From Flagellimonas abyssi (lineage in GTDB: Bacteria; Bacteroidota; Bacteroidia; Flavobacteriales; Flavobacteriaceae): a stretch of 64,000 bases of DNA. Where the stretch lies: assembly GCF_019457905.1 (NCBI RefSeq), contig NZ_JAHZSV010000007.1, forward strand, positions 1 to 64,000, written 5' to 3'. The notes beneath the pieces are model-generated. The model had not been told where the DNA came from. It worked only from the letters and a program-made list of their open reading frames with translations, and made no database searches. Shown here piece after piece: positions 44,743 through 53,670 of this stretch. A program made the translations under genes and the position numbers. Each line of letters begins with the position of its first letter. Position 1 is the stretch's first letter.

Positions 44743-45324
44743 TTACAAATTTTTCAGCGCCTGTTTTATAATGTTCTCTACGCTTAACGAAGTGTCTTGG
44801 GAAAGTACCTTGTCGACCACCTTTTCAGATTGCTTTCTGGTAAAACCAAGAACCTCTAATGCAGATAACGCTTCTTCTTTATTTGTATTGTTTGATTGTT
44901 GTGAAACTTCGCCTATGTCGTAGACTTTTAAAATCTTGTCCTTTAAATCCAAGATAACGCGTTGGGCCGTTTTCGCCCCAATCCCTTTTACAGACTGGAT
45001 TGTGGGCACATCGCCATTCGCTATGGCATCCCTTACATCGGCCGGAGACAACGAGGATAACATGGTACGTGCGGTGCTGGCCCCGACCCCCGAAACGGAT
45101 ATCAATAAACGGAACACTTCGCGCTCTGCACGCTCCGCAAAACCGAAGAGCGTATGCGAGTCTTCCTTTACCAATAAATCCGTGTAGATAAATATATTTT
45201 CCTCATCGGTAAGCAAGGAAAAGGTATGCAACGAAATATTCAAAAAATAGCCAACACCATTACATTCCACTATGGCGTAGGTTGGATTTTTTTCGACCAG
45301 TTTTCCTCTTAAATGGGTAATCAT
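44743..45324 (-). CDS. ruvA: Holliday junction branch migration protein RuvA
   Basis: A 193-residue RuvA: N-terminal OB fold (about 1-62), tandem helix-hairpin-helix motifs (about 70-135; VSGVGASTARTML, VKGIGAKTAQRVI) and a short C-terminal RuvB-binding domain (about 148-193). Tetramers grip the four-way junction and load RuvB (encoded apart at 52519-53541). It lies 20 bases after maeB and 5 before sprA, in one operon. Confidence 0.97.
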   Translation of the reverse strand: MITHLRGKLVEKNPTYAIVECNGVGYFLNISLHTFSLLTDEENIFIYTDLLVKEDSHTLFGFAERAEREVFRLLISVSGVGASTARTMLSSLSPADVRDAIANGDVPTIQSVKGIGAKTAQRVILDLKDKILKVYDIGEVSQQSNNTNKEEALSALEVLGFTRKQSEKVVDKVLSQDTSLSVENIIKQALKNL

Positions 45325-45344
45325 GCTATCTGTTTTATTGGAGA

Positions 45345-47642
45345 CTATTCTCCTTGCATTCTAGCTTTTCGTCTTTTCTCCCTTTCTTGCGCATCGATAA
45401 CGGCAACTGCGGCCATATTTACCATTTCATCCACGCTTGCTCCCAATTGTAATATGTGGGCGGCTTTGGTCAACCCGACCATTATCGGACCAATAGAATC
45501 GGCATTGTTCAGGCCTTTGAGCAGCTTATAGGTAATGTTGGCAGATTCCAAGTTCGGAAACACAAAGGTGTTCACCTTTTTTCCTGATATTTTGGAGAAA
45601 GGGAAGTTTTTATCGCTCATTTCCGGATCTAGTGCAAAATCGGTTTGAATTTCACCATCGACCACTAAATCAGGATTTCTCTCATGTAAAATTCTAACGG
45701 CCTCACGCACTTTTTTGGCGTGCGGATGGTTTGATGAACCAAAATTCGCATAAGATAGCAGTGCCATAATTGGATTAAAACCAAAGGTTTTGGCCACATT
45801 GGCCGTCATTTGGGCAATCTCGGCAAGCTCTTCCGCGTTCGGATTTATATTGATGGAGGTATCCGCTAAAAATAGTGGTCCTCTATCCGTAATCATAATA
45901 TTCACGGTACTGGCATTCTGTACGTTCTTGGCTCTTCCCAACACTTCAAAAACAGGACGTAAAACTTTAGGGTATGCCCTGGAATAACCGGAAATCATGC
46001 CGTCAGCGTCGCCTTCCCTCAACATCATGGCACCAAAATAGTTACGTTTGCCCATGTTGACACGCGCACTGTACTTGGTCTCTCCTTTTCTTTTTCTTAA
46101 TTCCCAGAGCTTTAGTGCATATCTGGAACGCATTTCACTGAACTCATCGGAACGAGGATCTATAATCGGCACTTCTGCATCAAACTCAAGTTCTTTCTTT
46201 AGATGCTCTATGATTTCCTTGTTTCCGAGCAAAATAGGTGTTGCTATTCCTTCCTCATAAACAATCTGAGCTGCCTTCATCACATCCAACAATTCCGCCT
46301 CTGCAAAAACAATACGCTTTGGATTTACCTTGGCCCTATTGTGCAATAACCTTACTACTTTATTATCGTTGCCCGACCTTTGGTACAATTCTTCTTCGTA
46401 CTTATCCCAATCTTGAATCGGAAATTTGGCGACCCCACTATCCATAGCGGCTTTGGCAACTGCAGGAGGAATTTTGGTTATCAAACGTGGGTCGAATGGC
46501 TTTGGAATTATATAATTTCTACCAAAAGTCAACCTAGTGGCATCGTAAGCTATATTGACTTGCTCTGGAACGGGTTCCCTGGTCAAATCGGCCAAGGCCC
46601 TAACGGCGGCCATCTTCATTTCTTCGTTAATCTTAGTGGCACGCACATCCAAAGCTCCTCTAAAAATGAAAGGGAACCCAAGTACATTGTTCACTTGGTT
46701 AGGATGGTCGGAACGCCCCGTCGCCATAATGATATCCTTTCTTGTTTTACAGGCCAAATCGTACTCGATTTCGGGATTAGGATTGGCCATGGCAAAAACA
46801 ATCGGGTTTTCAGCCATGGAACTCAACATTTCCGGAGAAACAATATCAGCTATGGAAAGTCCAATGAAGACATCAGCATTGACCATGGCATCTTCCAAAG
46901 TATCAATTTTTCTATCGGTAGCAAACTCCGCTTTCTCCACACTTAAGTTTTCTCGATCGCTTCGTATTACCCCTTTACTATCGAGCATTACGATATTCTC
47001 CGCTTTTGCTCCAAATGCCTTGTACAACTTGGTACAAGAAACGGCCGCTGCACCAGCCCCGCTTACCACGATTCTAACATCTCCAATTTTCTTCTCCGCA
47101 ATTTCGAGGGCATTCAACAAAGCGGCAGCAGAAATTATGGCAGTACCGTGTTGATCATCATGCATTACTGGGATATCCAACTCTTCCTTCAATCTTCGTT
47201 CTATCTCAAAGGCTTCTGGAGCTTTAATATCCTCTAAATTAATACCTCCGAATGTGGGAGCAATTGTCTTTACCGTTTCGATAAAACGATCCACATCCTT
47301 GGTATCCAATTCGATGTCGATTCCATCTATATCAGCAAAAATCTTAAAAAGCAAACTCTTTCCTTCCATTACAGGCTTGGAAGCTTCCGGTCCAATATCC
47401 CCCAGACCCAATACAGCCGTTCCATTGGAAATTATGGCAACGATGTTCCCTTTGGCAGTGTACTTGTAAACATCATCCTTGTTCTTTTCAATTTCCAAAC
47501 AAGGTTCGGCCACCCCTGGTGAGTAGGCCAATGCCAAGTCCCTTTGGGTGGAATATGGTTTTGTTGGTACAATCTTGATTTTTCCCGGCTGTGGTTTTGC
47601 GTGATACAGTAACGCTTCCCTTCTTTGCTTTTCCTTGCTCAT
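45345..47642 (-). CDS. maeB: NADP-dependent malic enzyme with phosphotransacetylase-like domain
   Basis: A 765-residue MaeB-type enzyme that oxidatively decarboxylates malate to pyruvate with NADP. Residues about 1-420 are the malic enzyme part (LGDIGPEASKPVMEGK, IVVSGAGAAAVSC as the nucleotide loop); about 430-765 is a phosphate acetyl/butyryltransferase-like domain used for regulation by acetyl-CoA in characterised homologues, not catalysis. It is first in the maeB-ruvA-sprA operon. A possible promoter TTTA-N21-TAACTTTA (plus 47662-47694) has one mismatch in each box. Confidence 0.95.
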   Translation of the reverse strand: MSKEKQRREALLYHAKPQPGKIKIVPTKPYSTQRDLALAYSPGVAEPCLEIEKNKDDVYKYTAKGNIVAIISNGTAVLGLGDIGPEASKPVMEGKSLLFKIFADIDGIDIELDTKDVDRFIETVKTIAPTFGGINLEDIKAPEAFEIERRLKEELDIPVMHDDQHGTAIISAAALLNALEIAEKKIGDVRIVVSGAGAAAVSCTKLYKAFGAKAENIVMLDSKGVIRSDRENLSVEKAEFATDRKIDTLEDAMVNADVFIGLSIADIVSPEMLSSMAENPIVFAMANPNPEIEYDLACKTRKDIIMATGRSDHPNQVNNVLGFPFIFRGALDVRATKINEEMKMAAVRALADLTREPVPEQVNIAYDATRLTFGRNYIIPKPFDPRLITKIPPAVAKAAMDSGVAKFPIQDWDKYEEELYQRSGNDNKVVRLLHNRAKVNPKRIVFAEAELLDVMKAAQIVYEEGIATPILLGNKEIIEHLKKELEFDAEVPIIDPRSDEFSEMRSRYALKLWELRKRKGETKYSARVNMGKRNYFGAMMLREGDADGMISGYSRAYPKVLRPVFEVLGRAKNVQNASTVNIMITDRGPLFLADTSININPNAEELAEIAQMTANVAKTFGFNPIMALLSYANFGSSNHPHAKKVREAVRILHERNPDLVVDGEIQTDFALDPEMSDKNFPFSKISGKKVNTFVFPNLESANITYKLLKGLNNADSIGPIMVGLTKAAHILQLGASVDEMVNMAAVAVIDAQEREKRRKARMQGE

Positions 47643-47766
47643 ATTGTAAAAAATGAAGTGGTAAAGTTAGGGCATTCGTTGCTTTTATCTTAAAATCTTG
47701 ATAATCAATTTCAAGTTGACCGAAAAATTAAAAACGTAATTTTATAACCTACTGCCTCAGTTCGAT

Positions 47767-49092
47767 TTAGGAATCCAAGGGATACTCCTTTTTAGCCTTT
47801 TTAACATTGAGTCGCATGGCCAAAATGCTTGCTATAACAAAAAACGAGCCTGCAAAAAGCATCGCATTGACTGAATTGCCCCCCAAAAGGTTTTTAAAAA
47901 TAGGGCCAAAAGAAAGTGTTTCAATGCCCATTGGAATTACGATCATCATATTTAGTATACCCATGTACACCCCTCTTCGTTCCTGAGGAACTACTTTGGA
48001 AACCATACTGTACGGGATTCCCATCATGGCCGCCCAACCAATTCCGAACAGCACCATAGGAAACAGTACATAAACCGGATCTTGAATATATGGTATGGCA
48101 AACAGCGCAATGGCCGTGCCCAATAAACTCAAAGCATACACTTTTTTACCGCCAAAACGCAAGGTCAACGGTACCAACACCAATGCAACAACAGCCGTGA
48201 CAACATTGTAGGTTGTGCTCATTTTGGCAGCTTGCGCAGCAGCCTCTGAAGTATTGTACCCCAATGAGACCCTGAACAATGGTGTTATGAACTGCCAATA
48301 CACAAAAAGGGCATACCATTGAAATAGATATACGGCCGAAAGTTTCCACATAAATTTGGGCATATCCTTGACCGCTTTGGCAATTTCCACAAATGGAACC
48401 TTGACGCGTTCCATAAAGGGTAGCGCTTTATGTTTATTGATTTCTGAAAGCTCTTCATCCGTAGGAGGAATCTCGGGAGTTTTTAAAACAGACCATAAGA
48501 TGGTGGCTATCGATAAGAACGATCCTATAAAAAAAGAATAGTACAACCATTTGGGCACCGTCCCTTCTATTTCTTGACCACCACCAAACCAATCCTGGAA
48601 CAAAAAGATGGAAGCATTGGCCAAAAGAATACCCGCACCCACAAAAAGGCTCTGCATTTGATAGCCCATACTGAATTGTGATTCCGGCAATTTATCCCCA
48701 ACAAACGCCCGATATGGCTCCATGGCCATGTTGTTTCCCACGTCCAAAATCCACAACAATCCCACAGCAAACCATAAGGCGGGACTCAATGGAAAGGCAA
48801 ACAAACAGATACTGCCCATTATGGCACCTATCAAGAAGAAAGGTTTACGCCTGCCCCATCGTGGCGACCATGTTTTATCGGATACGGCCCCAATGAGGGG
48901 TTGAACGATCAAGCCCGTTACCGGCCCCGCAATATTTAGAATGGGGAGCATTTCTTCCGAAGCGCCCAAAAAAAGAAATATTGGGTTAATGGCGCTCTGC
49001 TGCAACCCAAAACTGTATTGGATTCCAAGGAACCCAACATTCATATTAAAAATTTGCCAAAAGCTTAATTTTGGTTTTTTAATCGTAATCAT
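47767..49092 (-). CDS. SLC45-like MFS sugar transporter
   Basis: A 441-residue 12-TM major facilitator protein resembling the SLC45/GPH-type carriers (GPVTGLIVQPLIGAVSD, SPRWGRRKP, then DVGNNMAMEPYRAFVGD). In Bacteroidota such carriers often move maltose or other disaccharides with protons and sit beside glucan-use genes. No glycoside hydrolase or sugar regulator is near here, so the substrate is uncertain. It appears to be a single gene. Confidence 0.88.
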   Translation of the reverse strand: MITIKKPKLSFWQIFNMNVGFLGIQYSFGLQQSAINPIFLFLGASEEMLPILNIAGPVTGLIVQPLIGAVSDKTWSPRWGRRKPFFLIGAIMGSICLFAFPLSPALWFAVGLLWILDVGNNMAMEPYRAFVGDKLPESQFSMGYQMQSLFVGAGILLANASIFLFQDWFGGGQEIEGTVPKWLYYSFFIGSFLSIATILWSVLKTPEIPPTDEELSEINKHKALPFMERVKVPFVEIAKAVKDMPKFMWKLSAVYLFQWYALFVYWQFITPLFRVSLGYNTSEAAAQAAKMSTTYNVVTAVVALVLVPLTLRFGGKKVYALSLLGTAIALFAIPYIQDPVYVLFPMVLFGIGWAAMMGIPYSMVSKVVPQERRGVYMGILNMMIVIPMGIETLSFGPIFKNLLGGNSVNAMLFAGSFFVIASILAMRLNVKKAKKEYPLDS

Positions 49093-49167
49093 CCTGTTTG
49101 TTTAGCTAGTCTTTACCATATCTCAACAAAAGACATGGATATTTTAAGAATATAGCTCAATATAATG

Positions 49168-50091
49168 CTATTTCTTCAAAAAATTAATGTTCCGCTGTAG
49201 ACCGGATAATTTTGTTCTCTTTACCGCTGACTTTTTGAAGATTTTTTTGAAGACATCCTCTGTTATCTCTTCCCAATCTTTTTTGGTGAAGGACAACAAG
49301 TCGGGATTAGGATTAAAAAGGGGTTCGCTATGCGGTTTTGAAAATCGGTTCCATGGACAAACATCTTGGCACACATCACAGCCGAACATCCATTCGTCCA
49401 ATTTACCATCGAATTCGGAAGGAATTTCGTTCTTCAATTCGATGGTGAGATAGGAAATACATTTACTGCCATCGACCACGTAGGGCTGTACAATCGCTTC
49501 GGTGGGACAGGCATCAATACAAGCGGTGCAGGTTCCACAATGGTCGGTGACCGGTGTATCGTACGCCAACTCCAGATCCACAATCAGTTCGGCAATAAAA
49601 TAAAATGAGCCCACTTGTTGGGTAAGCAAATTACTGTTTTTACCTATCCAACCCAAACCGCTTTTGGCTGCCCATGCCTTATCCAGAACCGGAGCAGAAT
49701 CCACAAATGCACGTCCGTGGACATCCCCTATTTCTTCTTGAATAAACTGAAGCAGGCTTTTGAGCTTGTCCTTTATCACAAAGTGATAATCCATCCCATA
49801 GGCATATTTGGAAATTTTATAGGAATCGGGGTTTTGATCTTCGGAAGGAAAGTAATTCAACAAGAGTGATATGACCGACTTGGAGCCTTCAACCAATTTT
49901 GTAGGATCCAAACGCTTATCAAAATGGTTCTCCATGTACTGCATTTCGCCATGCATGTTCTGGTTGAGCCATTTCTCCAAACGGGGCGCTTCTTCTTCCA
50001 AAAACCCCGCCTCTGATATGCCACACGACAAAAAACCGAGGCGCTTGGCTTCGGTCTTGATCATGGAAGTATGTTTTGTGATCGAATTCAA
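49168..50091 (-). CDS. queG: Epoxyqueuosine reductase QueG
   Basis: A cobalamin- and Fe-S-dependent enzyme performing the last step of queuosine synthesis on tRNA. The catalytic Asp lies in [13 protein letters not shown]; two 4Fe-4S clusters are bound by [12 protein letters not shown] and, with the single Cys in DGSKCISY, by [12 protein letters not shown]. The family usually has about ten residues before [10 protein letters not shown] therefore place the start at TTG 50091 (307 residues), because the first ATG (50064) would remove conserved residues and a further TTG at 50130 adds 13. The start is uncertain. It lies downstream of the cupin gene in the same direction. Confidence 0.9.
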   Translation of the reverse strand: MNSITKHTSMIKTEAKRLGFLSCGISEAGFLEEEAPRLEKWLNQNMHGEMQYMENHFDKRLDPTKLVEGSKSVISLLLNYFPSEDQNPDSYKISKYAYGMDYHFVIKDKLKSLLQFIQEEIGDVHGRAFVDSAPVLDKAWAAKSGLGWIGKNSNLLTQQVGSFYFIAELIVDLELAYDTPVTDHCGTCTACIDACPTEAIVQPYVVDGSKCISYLTIELKNEIPSEFDGKLDEWMFGCDVCQDVCPWNRFSKPHSEPLFNPNPDLLSFTKKDWEEITEDVFKKIFKKSAVKRTKLSGLQRNINFLKK

Positions 50092-50145
50092 TATTGGCGA
50101 CTGCTTATGTTTTGAAGCACCAATATACAAAAGACATGCTCAATT

Positions 50146-50595
50146 TTATTGGGGAGGGGGAGGAATAGCCATATCAAAATCGGATGCCGTGGCCAATACT
50201 TTTTGAATGATTTCTGGTTCAACCGATTTCATTACGGCATTGTCTTCGGTTTCGGGAACACCAAAAGTTTCAAAAAACTTAGAGAATCCTTTGGGACTGT
50301 GAATGTTGACCCAGGTACAAGGTGAATCCGTTTTATTACTGAACGTATGCAGAGTTCCCGGTGGCACATCCACAGACTCTCCCTGTTTACAAATGAATGT
50401 TTTCCCGTTCACAAAAAACTCAAGCTCGCCCTGGATTACCATAAAAGCTTCCTTGTACTCGCTATGTATATGTGGTGGTGGACCTTGTGCACCAGCTGGC
50501 GTTTCACAAACAACCAAATCATAATCACCTGTAGTCGGGTGCAATGTTACCTTTTGGCCCAAGACCCATTTTGAAGTATTGTTTTCCATTTTCAT
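50146..50595 (-). CDS. Cupin domain protein under TetR control
   Basis: A 149-residue single-domain cupin. Likely metal ligands are His42, His44, Glu49 (or Glu46) and His83 in PPHIHSEYKEAF and GTLHTFSN, the two cupin motifs. It has no signal peptide. Cupins include small-molecule dioxygenases, isomerases and sensors, so the reaction is unknown. It is divergent from a TetR gene with a shared 67-base intergenic region containing two matching operators and an exact promoter, so it is very probably the regulator's target. QueG follows 54 bases later. Confidence 0.9.
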   Translation of the reverse strand: MKMENNTSKWVLGQKVTLHPTTGDYDLVVCETPAGAQGPPPHIHSEYKEAFMVIQGELEFFVNGKTFICKQGESVDVPPGTLHTFSNKTDSPCTWVNIHSPKGFSKFFETFGVPETEDNAVMKSVEPEIIQKVLATASDFDMAIPPPPQ

Positions 50596-50610
50596 GAGAT
50601 TTTTGTCTCA
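50595..50610. promoter_or_regulatory. Operator O1 at the cupin transcription start
   Basis: TGAGA-N6-TCTCA (right spacer TTTTTG), an inverted repeat that touches the cupin start codon and covers the transcription start predicted from the adjacent promoter. It matches O2 at 50647-50664. Confidence 0.72.
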
Positions 50611-50641
50611 CAAACATATATATTAATTTTTACAGTTCAAA
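50611..50641 (-). promoter_or_regulatory. Cupin promoter
   Basis: Reverse-strand TTTG (50638-50641), 19-base spacer, TATGTTTG (50611-50618): a full match to the Bacteroidota -33/-7 consensus. Predicted start near 50605, inside O1, leaving a leader of about 10 bases. Confidence 0.75.
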
Positions 50642-50646
50642 ATTTT

Positions 50647-50664
50647 ATGAGATATTTGTCTCAT
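50647..50664. promoter_or_regulatory. Operator O2 overlapping the tetR start
   Basis: ATGAGA-N6-TCTCAT (spacer TATTTG), a perfect 6-bp-arm inverted repeat overlapping the first two bases of the tetR ATG. Its centre is 53 bases from the centre of O1, about five helical turns, so two bound dimers would face the same side of the DNA. Confidence 0.74.
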
Positions 50665-51259
50665 GAAAGAGAAGCATATTACGTCTGGGCGTAAAAAACA
50701 GAAGCAGAATACTAGGGATAAAATCCTTGAGGCATCTCAGCAATTATTGGAGAAGAAAGTGACGTTGACCATGGAAAATGTAGCGGAAAAAGCCGGTATT
50801 TCCAGGGCAACGGTCTATAGGTACTACACCAATATCGATTCCTTATCGATGGATTTGATCCTTCAACTCGATGTACCCAACCCAGAAACCATTCTTAGCA
50901 ACAACGAAGGAGCATCACATAAGGATACTATTCTAGGCATCCAAAAAGCCTATCTTGATTTCAGTCTTCGAAACGAGCAAACTTCCAGACAGTTCTTGGC
51001 AGCAGTGTTGGCATCATCGAACCCAAATATGCGCAGGGGAAAAAACCGCATCAATACCTTGAAGGAGCACTTCAAATCCAATGAGGTAGATTTGAGTAAA
51101 GAGGATAAAGAAAAGTTGATTCACCTGTCCGTACTTTTGATGGGGATAGAATCTATAATTACCGCAAAAGATGTCTGTGGACTGGACAATCAAACCGCCA
51201 CGAATACCTTAACATGGGGGTTACAAATGATTTTGAAAGGGTGCGGGGTAGATAAGTGA
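50663..51259 (+). CDS. TetR/AcrR family transcriptional regulator
   Basis: A 198-residue repressor-type protein. The N-terminal helix-turn-helix spans about 15-65 (RDKILEASQQLL, VAEKAGISRATVYRYYTN); the C-terminal ligand-binding half (about 75-198) is helical with no family I recognise. It is divergent from a cupin gene. Two operators with the same TGAGA-N6-TCTCA design cover both gene starts, which points to repression of the cupin and of itself. The operator overlaps its own ATG, and the nearest promoter-like element (GATATTTG at 50651, one mismatch) would give an almost leaderless message. Confidence 0.93.
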   Translation: MKEKHITSGRKKQKQNTRDKILEASQQLLEKKVTLTMENVAEKAGISRATVYRYYTNIDSLSMDLILQLDVPNPETILSNNEGASHKDTILGIQKAYLDFSLRNEQTSRQFLAAVLASSNPNMRRGKNRINTLKEHFKSNEVDLSKEDKEKLIHLSVLLMGIESIITAKDVCGLDNQTATNTLTWGLQMILKGCGVDK

Positions 51260-51290
51260 TCGGTCGTCCTACAATTCAACCCCGAATCAT

Positions 51291-51315
51291 CAAAACCAAG
51301 AACTACTTGGTTTTG
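51291..51315. terminator. Hairpin between tetR and the cytochrome gene
   Basis: A perfect 9-bp stem AAAACCAAG (51292-51300) with CTTGGTTTT (51306-51314), loop AACTA, overlapping the cytochrome stop codon. It lies between convergent genes and could serve both, but no long T run follows the stem. Confidence 0.45.
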
Positions 51316-52370
51316 ACCATATCAAATTCATCTTTATAATATTTCATTATGGGTTGGAACGGTCCCAATTGATGTTGCTCTTCACTAAAGTTATCAGAAT
51401 ATGGTCCGTAAGGGGTAGAAACAGGTTTCTTGACCAAATCAGGGAAATCAACCTCCCGATTCGGCTTTGTCGGCCTAAGTTTTTGGTTGATATACCCCGC
51501 CACATCATATGCTTCCTCATCGGTAAGTACAGGGTTATCGAATGTGGTTCCGTACGGCATGTTCCCTTTTATAAACTGTGCGGCGGTAATCACACGTGTC
51601 ATGCCGGCGCCATTATTGTAAGAATCGTTTCCCCACAATGGCGGGTAGAGATAAGTGCCATCTGCTTGGGACTCTCCTTGCCCATCCGCACCATGACATT
51701 CAACACAATTTTTGACAAAAACCTGTTCTCCATGCTGTAAATCTACAGCCCTATCAGGGATTTCAATGGTCAAAAAACCTTGTCCTTCTATTTTTCCGTT
51801 TGATGGGGCAGCCCTTCCCAACCATTCCATGTAGGCGAGCAAAGATTTCATTTTTTCACTGTCTTCCGGTATAACCTTACCGTTCATGCTGCGCTCCATG
51901 CAACCATTGATTCGCTCCTCGATGGTTCCCATTTTATCCTCTCGACCACGATACTGTGGAAATCGCTTGACCACACCTATCAGCGGAGCAGCATAAGGCT
52001 TTGTCCCTCCATTTAAATGACAACTGGCACAAGCCAAATTGTTCCCTGCGTACATCTGTGTTGAATCTGCTTGTTTGGGACCCAAATGTTGTGGGGTGTT
52101 CCTAAAAACTTCAAAACCTTCCTTTACTTTTTGATTTTTAGCAGAATTGGAGAGATTGTACACATTGTAATCCAAGTAATAGACATCATCTGGAAATGCT
52201 GTATATTCTTTGGAACCGAAGTCGCCAAATGCGACCAAAACCACTGTAAAGGCCAACCCCAGCATCAAGACTACACAAATACCCAATTGCACGCACAGTT
52301 TTTTTATTTGTGAAGCAATGGCCATGTTTTTATTGGAACTCCGCTCTTCAGGATGTATTGGTTCTCCCAT
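51303..52370 (-). CDS. TsdA-like diheme cytochrome c (possible thiosulfate dehydrogenase)
   Basis: A 355-residue protein with one N-terminal TM anchor (about 27-49) and a periplasmic part holding two heme c sites, Cys114-x-x-Cys117-His118 (CASCHLNGG) and Cys222-x-x-Cys225-His226 (CVECHGADG). Between them, ERINGCMERSMNG places Cys157 39 residues after the first heme His, and FIKGNMP places Lys268/Met271 after the second; this pattern fits TsdA, whose heme 1 has an unusual Cys ligand. TsdA couples two thiosulfates to tetrathionate. Start at 52370, with Met16 as an alternative. It is a single gene; function is inferred from the heme-ligand layout. Confidence 0.85.
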   Translation of the reverse strand: MGEPIHPEERSSNKNMAIASQIKKLCVQLGICVVLMLGLAFTVVLVAFGDFGSKEYTAFPDDVYYLDYNVYNLSNSAKNQKVKEGFEVFRNTPQHLGPKQADSTQMYAGNNLACASCHLNGGTKPYAAPLIGVVKRFPQYRGREDKMGTIEERINGCMERSMNGKVIPEDSEKMKSLLAYMEWLGRAAPSNGKIEGQGFLTIEIPDRAVDLQHGEQVFVKNCVECHGADGQGESQADGTYLYPPLWGNDSYNNGAGMTRVITAAQFIKGNMPYGTTFDNPVLTDEEAYDVAGYINQKLRPTKPNREVDFPDLVKKPVSTPYGPYSDNFSEEQHQLGPFQPIMKYYKDEFDMVKTK

Positions 52371-52518
52371 GATTCTTCTTTAACCATGCAAAGCAATTAC
52401 GAATTGATAAGATAGGGGCACTTTCCTTGATTCTCATAAAATGAATTTCTAATCCAAGAAGACAATCAAACAAGCTAGTAAATTACAAAAAGATTTAAAA
52501 CTGGAAAGCAACAAAACA

Positions 52519-53541
52519 TCAAAACAATCCACCCTGCGTACCGCCCTTTACCTTGCCCAAATGTTTGTACGCAAGTTCCGTGACTTCACGTCCTCGAGGG
52601 GTTCGCATTATAAAGCCTTGCTGAATCAGAAACGGCTCGTAAACTTCTTCCAAAGTTTCGGCACTTTCGGACACTGCCGTTGCCAAGGTGGTGATTCCAA
52701 CCGGCCCTCCCTTGAACTTATCTATGATGGTGGTCAAGATTTTGTTGTCCATTTCATCCAGTCCATGGGCATCCACATTTAGGGCCTTAAGACCAAACTG
52801 GGAGATTTCGAGGTCAATTTTCCCGTTACCCTTTATTTGGGCAAAATCCCGGACCCTTCGCAAAAGTGCATTGCAAATTCTAGGTGTTCCCCTGCTCCGA
52901 CCGGCAATCTCTATCGCCGCATCATTGGTTATCGGCACGTTTAAAATTTCCGCACTACGCTCCACAATAGTAGACAATAATTCTGTATTGTAATATTGCA
53001 AACGGCTCTGGATCCCAAACCTTGCACGCATGGGAGCCGTCAACAAACCTGACCGTGTAGTGGCACCGATCAAGGTAAACGGACTCAAATTAATCTGCAC
53101 GGTACGGGCGTTGGGCCCTGTCTCTATCATGATATCAATTTTATAATCCTCCATGGCAGAATACAGATATTCTTCCACGATGGGGCTCAATCTATGGATC
53201 TCATCAATAAAAAGGACATCCCGTTCATCCAAATTGGTCAACAAGCCTGCCAAATCACCAGGTTTATCGAGTACGGGCCCAGAGGTAACCTTTATTCCCA
53301 CACCAAGCTCATTGGCAAGAATGTGCGCCAACGTTGTTTTACCAAGACCCGGAGGCCCATGAAAAAGAGTATGGTCCAAGGCCTCGCCCCGAAGATTGGC
53401 GGCCTGCACAAAAACCTTCAGGTTTTCCAATACTTGGGCCTGCCCAGTAAAGTCATCAAAACTTATGGGCCGTAAAGCCCTTTCTATATCAAACTCTTCC
53501 GGGGAAAGATTTTCGCCTGTTGGATCTAAATTTTCATTCAT
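52519..53541 (-). CDS. ruvB: Holliday junction helicase RuvB
   Basis: A 340-residue AAA+ motor that drives branch migration with RuvA. Walker [10 protein letters not shown] (Lys68), Walker [10 protein letters not shown], sensor 1 ATTRSG, sensor 2 GTPRICN, and a C-terminal winged helix (about 265-335). The ATG at 53541 is chosen over an in-frame start at 53574 because an exact -7 box lies at 53549-53556 and would be inside the longer reading. Here ruvB stands alone, far from ruvA, and the predicted message has almost no leader. Confidence 0.97.
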   Translation of the reverse strand: MNENLDPTGENLSPEEFDIERALRPISFDDFTGQAQVLENLKVFVQAANLRGEALDHTLFHGPPGLGKTTLAHILANELGVGIKVTSGPVLDKPGDLAGLLTNLDERDVLFIDEIHRLSPIVEEYLYSAMEDYKIDIMIETGPNARTVQINLSPFTLIGATTRSGLLTAPMRARFGIQSRLQYYNTELLSTIVERSAEILNVPITNDAAIEIAGRSRGTPRICNALLRRVRDFAQIKGNGKIDLEISQFGLKALNVDAHGLDEMDNKILTTIIDKFKGGPVGITTLATAVSESAETLEEVYEPFLIQQGFIMRTPRGREVTELAYKHLGKVKGGTQGGLF

Positions 53542-53548
53542 GGTTAAA

Positions 53549-53579
53549 CAAATATAGTTGAAAACGGAATCCACCTAAA
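53549..53579 (-). promoter_or_regulatory. ruvB promoter
   Basis: Reverse-strand TTTA (53576-53579), 19-base spacer, TATATTTG (53549-53556): an exact -7 box, three of four bases at -33. The predicted start is within a few bases of the ATG at 53541. Confidence 0.6.
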
Positions 53580-53670
53580 GTCATAAGCACTAAAATACCG
53601 TTTTGAACTCACTTCTTAAAAATCTAAACCTTACCTTAGATAAGTTTAAAATTCGTCAATTTATCCCTTT

